Shown here: piece by piece, positions 5,665 to 10,599 of the stretch | Layout of the letters: every line of letters begins with the position of its first letter | Position numbering within the stretch: the stretch's first letter is position 1 | Source of the DNA: Thermoprotei archaeon | GTDB taxonomy: Archaea > Thermoproteota > Thermoprotei_A > Sulfolobales > NBVN01 | Direction of reading: 5' to 3' | Assembly (NCBI GenBank): GCA_003661745.1 | Contig: QMWS01000016.1 | Coordinates: forward strand, 1 to 10,599 | Length of the DNA stretch: 10,599 nt | Translations under genes and position numbers: made by a program | The notes under the pieces: generated by a model | Seen by the model: the letters and a program-made list of their open reading frames with translations, nothing else | What the model was told of the DNA's origin: nothing | Databases searched by the model: none

Positions 5665-6585
5665 ATGGTTAGGGTCGTCGTTGTTGGCAGCATCCACATG
5701 GACTTCTACGTTAAGGTGCCTAGGATACCAAGGCCTGGAGAGACTGTGCTAGGTAGCGGGTTCATTATGTCTCCAGGAGGCAAGGGCGCTAATCAAGCAG
5801 TAGGTGCGGCGAGACTAGGTGCTGAAACATACATGGTTGGTAGGGTGGGTAAGGACTGGCTAGGCAATGCGTTAATAGATAATTTCAGGGCTAATGGAGT
5901 AAATTCCGAGTATGTTATGCAGGACCCCTCAATACACACCGGCGTAGCATTTATATTACTGGAGGAATCGGGAGAGAACGCAATAGCGGTAGCTCCTGGG
6001 GCGGATTCAAGGGTAGCTAAAGAGGATGTGGATAGAGCACTAGACATAATTAAATCATCACAGATACTGCTGCTTCAGCTCGAGATACCTGTCGATACTG
6101 TAGTATATGCCGCTAAGAGGGCTTGGGAGGTAGGTGTGAGGGTGGTTCTTAACCCGGCGCCTGCAATGAGGCTGCCTGATGAGATCTTTAGGTACGTTAG
6201 CGTACTCACCCCAAATAGGATAGAGCTTGCTATGCTCACTAATACCCGCATAGAGGAGTACAGTGAGTTAGTTAGTGCAGCTAAAATACTCTTGAAGAAA
6301 GGTGTTAGGTACGTAGTAGTGACACTAGGTGCTCAGGGAGCTTTAATAGTGGGGCACGATTATACTGAGCTGGTGCCTGCCTATAGAGTTAAGGTAGTAG
6401 ATACAACCGGTGCTGGTGACGCATTTAATGCTGCACTAGCTGTGTTCTTAGCAGAGGGAAGAGATATCAGAGAAGCAGTTAAGCTAGCTAACGCAGCTGC
6501 AGCACTTAAGATAATGAAATTAGGTGCTCAGTCAGGCCTCCCGAGAAGGGATGAACTTGAATCATTTATAGCAATGTATAAATAA
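5665..6585 (+). CDS. rbsK: Ribokinase (PfkB family)
   Basis: This 306-residue cytoplasmic kinase phosphorylates ribose to ribose 5-phosphate using ATP. It follows E. coli RbsK closely in layout: GSIHMD (8-13), PGE (24-26), sugar-binding GGKGANQA (38-45), QLE (138-140), NPAP (163-166), TPNRIE (182-187), and the anion hole and catalytic base DTTGAGDAFN (246-255; base Asp252), then GAQSG (287-291). I chose the ATG at 5665 because the TATA box predicts a transcript starting just before it and because MVRVVVVGSI is the normal family start; a TTG at 5644 gives a 7-residue longer form with no SD. An odd point: E. coli Asn14, which contacts ribose in GSINAD, is His11 here, so substrate range could be broader or different. 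It is the first gene of the ribose operon. Confidence 0.93.
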   Translation: MVRVVVVGSIHMDFYVKVPRIPRPGETVLGSGFIMSPGGKGANQAVGAARLGAETYMVGRVGKDWLGNALIDNFRANGVNSEYVMQDPSIHTGVAFILLEESGENAIAVAPGADSRVAKEDVDRALDIIKSSQILLLQLEIPVDTVVYAAKRAWEVGVRVVLNPAPAMRLPDEIFRYVSVLTPNRIELAMLTNTRIEEYSELVSAAKILLKKGVRYVVVTLGAQGALIVGHDYTELVPAYRVKVVDTTGAGDAFNAALAVFLAEGRDIREAVKLANAAAALKIMKLGAQSGLPRRDELESFIAMYK

Positions 6586-6631
6586 TATCCCCATAACAAT
6601 ACATGAGGTAGTAGAGCGGGGGGTATCCCTA

Positions 6632-8176
6632 GTGCCTGCTTCGGGCGCTGTCGTCCTTGAAGCTAGGGGCATAGTGAAGAAGTTTCCTGGCGTAGTAGCG
6701 CTTAAGAAAGTAGACTTCAACTTAAGGAGCGGTGAGGTTCACGCACTCGTAGGACAGAACGGAGCTGGAAAGTCGACATTTGTTAAGATAGTCAACGGAA
6801 TCCTGCGCCCTGACGAAGGCGAAATAAGGGTGTTCGGTAAGAAAGTATTCTTTAAATCACCTGCAGACGCAAAGAGGCATGGCATAACACTAGTGCACCA
6901 GGAGATAACGCTTGTTCCTCACATGAGTGTGGCGGAAAATATAAGCCTAGCACGAATACCCACTAAGATTAAAGGCTTTGGATTACTCGATAAGAAATTC
7001 ATGGAGGAGCTAGCTACTAAGGTACTTGACGAGTTAGGTCTGCACTTAAACCCATGGATTAAGGTTAAAGAACTCAGTGTCGGTGAGCAGCAGTTAGTTC
7101 AGATAGCTAGGGCGCTAGCTGAGAATGCTAACATAATATGCTTAGACGAGCCGACAAGCGCCTTAACACCTGCCGAGGTTGAGCGCCTCTTTGAGGTCAT
7201 TAACGTACTGAGGAGGCAGGGAAAGGCAATCATATTCATAACGCACCACATCGATGAAGTCTTCAGGATAGCTGATAGAGTAACTATTCTCAGGGACGGG
7301 CATAAAATAGCTACATTACCCATAAGTGAGACCGACCCCCAAGAAGTAATTAAGTTGATGCTCGGCCGAGAGCCCGAGCAATTCTATATTAGGAGAAGAG
7401 CCCATAGAGTAGAGGAAAAGCAAAAACCCATATTAGTTGTCAAGAATTTATCAACTCAGCCAGCTAAGGCAAGAGGAGTTAGGTTAAAGGATATAAGCTT
7501 TGAGCTGTATCCAAACGAAATACTTGGCGTTGTAGGCCTGCTCGGCTCAGGGAAGACTGAACTGGGTAAGGCTCTCATAGGTATGGAGAAGGTAGTTAAG
7601 GGCGAAATACTATTTAAGGGAAGGAGAGTGCGAATTAAGTCGCCCATTGATGCGTTAAAGCTTGGTATATTCTACCTGCCGGAGGATAGGCAGAAGGAAG
7701 GCCTCGTCTTACTGATGAGGGTTAGAGAGAACATAGTTATATCATCGTTGAAGAACATAGTTAATATACTTGGTGTAAGGAGGATTAACTTAGAGAAGAA
7801 AATAGCTAGTGAGTGGGTCAGAAAACTTAATATTGTAACACCCAGCATTGATGCTAAGGTAATGAATTTAAGCGGCGGTAATCAGCAGAAGGTAGTCGTT
7901 GCTAAGGCTCTTCAGGTGAGACCGCAGATACTAATCTTCGATGAGCCGACAATGGGTATTGATGTCGGAGCTAAAGTAGAAATTAGAAAGATTATTGCTG
8001 ACCTTGCTAATAAGGGCTACTCGATAATATTACTTTCCTCAGATATCGATGAGGTACTAGCCTTAGCAGATAGGATATTAGTCTTAAGTAAAGGAGTTAA
8101 AGTAGCCTCACTAATCAATGAAGGCATTACGAGGGATGAATTAATGCGATTAATGAGTCAATCTATACCCCCGTAG
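6632..8176 (+). CDS. rbsA: Ribose-type ABC importer, fused double ATPase (RbsA-like)
   Basis: This 514-residue protein has two ABC ATPase domains in one chain, the hallmark of the CUT2 (RbsA/MglA/XylG) sugar importers. Domain 1 has Walker A GQNGAGKST (41-49), signature LSVGEQQ (148-154), Walker B with Glu173 and H-loop ITHH (203-206). Domain 2 has Walker A GLLGSGKTE (302-310), signature LSGGNQQK (413-420), Walker B with Glu438, and Ser470 at the H-loop position, as in E. coli RbsA (SS instead of TH). E. coli RbsA has Arg in place of the second Walker A Lys, whereas Lys308 is kept here, so domain 2 may bind nucleotide normally. The GTG start has a strong GGGGGGT SD 7 nt upstream. It lies 46 nt after rbsK and 21 nt before rbsC. 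It powers sugar uptake at the inner face of the membrane. Confidence 0.94.
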   Translation: MPASGAVVLEARGIVKKFPGVVALKKVDFNLRSGEVHALVGQNGAGKSTFVKIVNGILRPDEGEIRVFGKKVFFKSPADAKRHGITLVHQEITLVPHMSVAENISLARIPTKIKGFGLLDKKFMEELATKVLDELGLHLNPWIKVKELSVGEQQLVQIARALAENANIICLDEPTSALTPAEVERLFEVINVLRRQGKAIIFITHHIDEVFRIADRVTILRDGHKIATLPISETDPQEVIKLMLGREPEQFYIRRRAHRVEEKQKPILVVKNLSTQPAKARGVRLKDISFELYPNEILGVVGLLGSGKTELGKALIGMEKVVKGEILFKGRRVRIKSPIDALKLGIFYLPEDRQKEGLVLLMRVRENIVISSLKNIVNILGVRRINLEKKIASEWVRKLNIVTPSIDAKVMNLSGGNQQKVVVAKALQVRPQILIFDEPTMGIDVGAKVEIRKIIADLANKGYSIILLSSDIDEVLALADRILVLSKGVKVASLINEGITRDELMRLMSQSIPP

Positions 8177-8197
8177 CTACTTCCTCGGGTGAGAGTC

Positions 8198-9163
8198 GTG
8201 AGAGAAAGACCGAATAAGTTAAGGGGTGTATGGTCTAAACTCTCGTCCTACGATGAATTCAAGCCATTCATAGCATTGCTTGCATTATTCGTAGGGTCAG
8301 CTATCCTCTCACCGCACTTCCTATCCTCGTATAATCAGAGAATCCTACTACTCCAAACAGCTCCGCTAGCGCTTCTAGCTCTAGGAGAGTCTATGATAAT
8401 ACTAATGGGTAGCATTGATCTATCACCAGGCTCTGCTATGGCCCTAGCTGGCACGGTGGCCGCGATAGCTCACACCACATGGGGTCATCCACTCTCAGTA
8501 GCTATACTAGCTGGACTAGCTACAGGCGCTCTAGTAGGAATAATTAATGGCTTAATGGTTACTAAGGCTAAGATACCCTCATTCGTAGCTACCCTAGCAA
8601 CATTAGTAGCCGGTAGAGGAATGGTTCTTATCCTTACTGGTGGCCAACCAATCGTTGGCTTAAGCAAGTTTAGGATATTCACAAGCGACATATTGACTGT
8701 ACCTCTCATGGTGTGGCTCTTCATAATTTTCGCTATATTCAACTTCTTCCTGCTAAAGTACACGAAAATAGGCGTTGAAGTGTACGCCATAGGGGGTAAT
8801 GAAGAAGCTGCCAGATACTCAGGCATTAACGCAGACTTAGTTAAGCTGGGCGTATTCGCTCTGGCCGGTATTTACTATGCTATAGCTGGCCTAATGATGG
8901 ATGCTAGACTCGAGGTAGCATATCCATGGACCGGGTGGGGTTACGAGCTAGATGCAATAGCTGCCTCAGTGCTTGGTGGCATACAGCTGACTGGCGGCGT
9001 AGGATCGCCAATAGGTCCTGTCATGGGCGCTTACATGCTTACACTAATAACAAATATCCTCATACTTCTAGGTGTCAACCCATACTACCAGTGGGTAGTC
9101 AAAGGCATGGTATTAGCAATAGCTGCGACAGCACTAACTAGAGGCCTCAGATACGTCAAGTAA
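8198..9163 (+). CDS. rbsC: Ribose-type ABC importer, permease (RbsC-like)
   Basis: This 321-residue protein is mostly hydrophobic, with about eight to ten membrane segments (for example near 22-38, 47-70, 76-93, 98-120, 166-187, 215-233, 272-292, 299-316). It carries the markers of the CUT2 permease family: GSIDLSPGS (71-79), INGLMVTKAKIPSFVATL (116-133) with RG at 140-141, the ATPase-contact loop AIGGNEEAARYSGI (197-210), and ELDAIAASVLGG (250-261). It would form a homodimeric sugar channel driven by the RbsA-like ATPase. I start at the GTG at 8198, with SD GGGTGA 5 nt upstream; the GTG at 8189 is in frame but overlaps that SD. The gap from rbsA is only 21 nt, so both are cotranscribed. Confidence 0.93.
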   Translation: MRERPNKLRGVWSKLSSYDEFKPFIALLALFVGSAILSPHFLSSYNQRILLLQTAPLALLALGESMIILMGSIDLSPGSAMALAGTVAAIAHTTWGHPLSVAILAGLATGALVGIINGLMVTKAKIPSFVATLATLVAGRGMVLILTGGQPIVGLSKFRIFTSDILTVPLMVWLFIIFAIFNFFLLKYTKIGVEVYAIGGNEEAARYSGINADLVKLGVFALAGIYYAIAGLMMDARLEVAYPWTGWGYELDAIAASVLGGIQLTGGVGSPIGPVMGAYMLTLITNILILLGVNPYYQWVVKGMVLAIAATALTRGLRYVK

Positions 9164-9198
9164 TACCTTAAGTTAACCCCAATACGTAATACATCAAC

Positions 9199-9206
9199 TT
9201 TTTAAA
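9199..9206 (+). promoter_or_regulatory. Strong TATA-like element ahead of rbsB (may double as rbsC terminator)
   Basis: TTTTTAAA lies 65-72 nt before the rbsB start and would begin transcription near 9228-9230, giving a leader of about 40 nt. A second candidate, TATTTATTT (9226-9234), would give a leader of about 15 nt. The same T5 run is about 35 nt past the rbsC stop and could end some of the upstream transcripts. Either way, rbsB can be expressed apart from and above the importer genes. Confidence 0.4.
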
Positions 9207-9270
9207 CCAGATTAAAAATGAGGAGTATTTATTTACTACTTCCCCATAATACTTTTTTGAGGGACTCCAC

Positions 9271-10401
9271 GTGAGGCTCTCGCGAATTGGCGCATCTAAA
9301 ACAGCCGCAATAGTTATTGTCGTAGTAGTAATAGTTGCAGCAATAGCAGGTCTTGCTGCATACATGTCAACAGTACCGCCCGCACCTACCACCACAACAC
9401 CAACAACTACCGCGACCACGCCAACAGAGACAGCACCGACAGCTACAACTGCAGCACCTGGGAAGATTACGCTAGCACTATTCATCAGTAATTTAGGTAA
9501 CCCGTACTTCGTGATGATGAAGGACGGAGCCGTTAAGGCTATTGAGGAATTAAAGAGTAAGGGTGTTAACATAGAGCTTAAGGTCTATGATGCTAAGGAT
9601 GACCCAAGCCTTCAGGTCAACCAGATAGAGACAGCTGTATCAGAGGGCGTTGACGCGATACTAGTTAATCCCGTCCATAAGGAAGCTATCCAGCCAGCCC
9701 TAGAGAAAGCCAAAGATCGCGGCATACCCGTAGTAACTACTGACAGAGACGTAGCTAATCCTGAATTAAGACTTGTATTCATAGGTACAGACAACGTCAA
9801 GGGCGGTGAGCTAGCTGCCAAGGCACTAATCAAAGCACTTGAGGAGAGCGGTAAGTCTAAGCCATGGAAAATCGTTATACTACACGGAATACCGGGTACT
9901 ACAGCAGCTGAGGACAGGAAGAAGGGCTTTCACAACGTACTTGACTCCTACATCGAGAAAGGAGACATAGAGGTTGTTGCTGAGGAAATAGCCAACTTTA
10001 GAAGAGATGAAGCACTATCGAAGATGGAGTCCTTACTCGCTAAGACTAAGGATGTAGATGCCGTAATCTGCGCCAACGACGAGATGGCCCTAGGAGCAAT
10101 ACAGGCTATTGAAGGTGCTGGCCTAACGCCAGGTAAGGATATCATAGTGGTTGGTTATGATGCCATACCGGACGCCGTTAAGGCTGTTAAGGAGGGCAAG
10201 ATGTATGCTACCATGGCTCAGTCACCATTCTTACAGGGATATTGGGCCGTCTATGCGGCATACTACCACATAGTTAAGGACTGGAAGCCTAGCGCAGACT
10301 TCATACCAACACCGCTTGTTGTAGTGACTAGCGAGAACGCAGATACCTTCCAGGAAGAGACAGCTAAGCCGCAGCCTCTACCTGGAGCGCCTAGCGAGTA
10401 A
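9271..10401 (+). CDS. rbsB: Membrane-anchored ribose-binding protein (RbsB-like)
   Basis: This 376-residue protein is the extracellular receptor of the importer. A short basic N-terminus (RLSRIGASK) precedes one hydrophobic segment (about 12-32), then a Thr/Pro/Ala-rich stalk (about 36-63), then a two-lobed sugar-binding domain (66 to about 355; Peripla_BP_4 type). Such an anchor and glycosylatable stalk are typical of archaeal sugar receptors. Aligned by eye to E. coli RbsB, the ribose contacts are kept: Asn77, Tyr79 (Phe15), Phe80, Asn133, Asp158, Arg159, Arg216, Phe243, Asn269, Asp297 and Gln317. Ribose is therefore a better call than generic sugar. The GTG start has GAGGG 7 nt upstream. 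A 107-nt gap from rbsC with TATA-like elements suggests a separate promoter. Whether the N-terminus is an uncleaved anchor or is cut by a PibD-like peptidase is unclear; no perfect PibD site is seen. Confidence 0.93.
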   Translation: MRLSRIGASKTAAIVIVVVVIVAAIAGLAAYMSTVPPAPTTTTPTTTATTPTETAPTATTAAPGKITLALFISNLGNPYFVMMKDGAVKAIEELKSKGVNIELKVYDAKDDPSLQVNQIETAVSEGVDAILVNPVHKEAIQPALEKAKDRGIPVVTTDRDVANPELRLVFIGTDNVKGGELAAKALIKALEESGKSKPWKIVILHGIPGTTAAEDRKKGFHNVLDSYIEKGDIEVVAEEIANFRRDEALSKMESLLAKTKDVDAVICANDEMALGAIQAIEGAGLTPGKDIIVVGYDAIPDAVKAVKEGKMYATMAQSPFLQGYWAVYAAYYHIVKDWKPSADFIPTPLVVVTSENADTFQEETAKPQPLPGAPSE

Positions 10402-10440
10402 TCCTTAAAACTTAAACTTGAATCAGGTAAAAACCCCATC

Positions 10441-10453
10441 AATTTTTCCTTTC
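10441..10453 (+). terminator. T-rich terminator after rbsB
   Basis: AATTTTTCCTTTC begins about 40 nt past the rbsB stop. Oligo-T of this kind is a usual archaeal termination signal, and a new promoter follows. Confidence 0.5.
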
Positions 10454-10463
10454 TGTTAACGCG

Positions 10464-10478
10464 ATGTAGGACCTACAT
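10464..10478. promoter_or_regulatory. 15-nt palindrome upstream of the last gene (candidate operator)
   Basis: ATGTAGG (10464-10470) and CCTACAT (10472-10478) are perfect complements around one base. A further half-site AACCTAC follows at 10479-10485. The cluster ends a few bases before the TATA box at 10491, a position suited to a regulator. The arms resemble those of the hairpin at 2555-2580. Confidence 0.4.
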
Positions 10479-10490
10479 AACCTACCTCAA

Positions 10491-10498
10491 TATTAAAT
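10491..10498 (+). promoter_or_regulatory. TATA box of the partial 3'-end gene
   Basis: TATTAAAT lies 45 nt before the TTG start. Transcription would begin near 10518-10520, leaving a short leader with the GGTGAT SD at 10524-10529. Confidence 0.45.
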
Positions 10499-10535
10499 CA
10501 ATCTACTTGACATATTCTTACTTGGTGATAATTTA

Positions 10536-10599
10536 TTGCAGAAACAGAAGGTATTCGTTGTTTTCATAGCACTGTGCCTAGTGTCTCTCTTCGCTGACA
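10536..10599 (+). CDS. Secreted or membrane protein, N-terminal signal sequence only (partial)
   Basis: Only 21 codons fall inside the window. A TTG start 6 nt after GGTGAT opens a frame beginning MQKQKVFVVFIALC: two lysines, then a hydrophobic core (about 6-19). This is a typical signal peptide or membrane anchor. Its family cannot be told. It has its own TATA box and a palindrome upstream, so it is probably not part of the rbs transcript, though it could still serve the same pathway as a secreted hydrolase or receptor. Confidence 0.6.
   Translation, partial: MQKQKVFVVFIALCLVSLFAD

Noticed and set aside
9224..9253. Inverted repeat AGTATT/AATACT ahead of rbsB
   Set aside because: Six AT-rich base pairs with an 18-nt spacer in an AT-rich promoter region are expected by chance.
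9373..9459. Low-complexity repeat-like ACC/ACA-rich DNA
   Set aside because: It encodes the Thr/Pro stalk of the binding protein and is not an independent DNA repeat.

Overview
The window looks like a piece of a thermophilic crenarchaeal (Thermoproteota) chromosome. The evidence is archaeal: TATA boxes about 25-30 nt ahead of inferred transcript starts, GGTG/GAGG Shine-Dalgarno (SD) sites, frequent GTG and TTG starts, AGG/AGA arginine and ATA isoleucine codons, and a sugar-binding protein with a membrane-anchor N-terminus and a Thr/Pro stalk. I cannot name the genus; something near Desulfurococcales is a guess.

Layout. 1-277 (-) is the N-terminus of a secreted, S-layer-like protein. It is divergent from 422-1147 (+), a LolD/MacB-type ABC ATPase. 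The shared promoter holds two abutting perfect palindromes between the two TATA boxes. 1205-1918 (-) is rpiA. About 840 bp (1919-2759) then has no convincing gene, only hairpins and two weak mini-ORFs. 5530-2760 (-) is a tldD-tldE pair overlapping by 4 nt, ending at a T-tract. Divergent from it, on the plus strand, lies a ribose gene set: rbsK (5665-6585), rbsA (6632-8176), rbsC (8198-9163), and after a gap with its own promoter, rbsB (9271-10401). A T-tract, a palindrome, a TATA box and the first 21 codons of another secreted protein close the window.

How the genes fit. The binding protein keeps essentially all residues that contact ribose in E. coli RbsB (one Phe is Tyr). It would deliver sugar to the RbsC/RbsA importer, RbsK would make ribose 5-phosphate, and RpiA, separately transcribed nearby, would interconvert that with ribulose 5-phosphate. 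No RbsD mutarotase or dedicated regulator gene is visible.

Start choice. Four genes (1-277, rpiA, tldD, rbsC) have an in-frame GTG inside the SD, exactly 9 nt upstream of the better start. I use the downstream starts. I see no tRNA, rRNA, CRISPR array, insertion sequence or integrase. The most useful new leads are the palindromic operator candidates, the ribose-specific binding site beside a kinase whose ribose-contact Asn is replaced by His, and the unexplained 1919-2759 gap.
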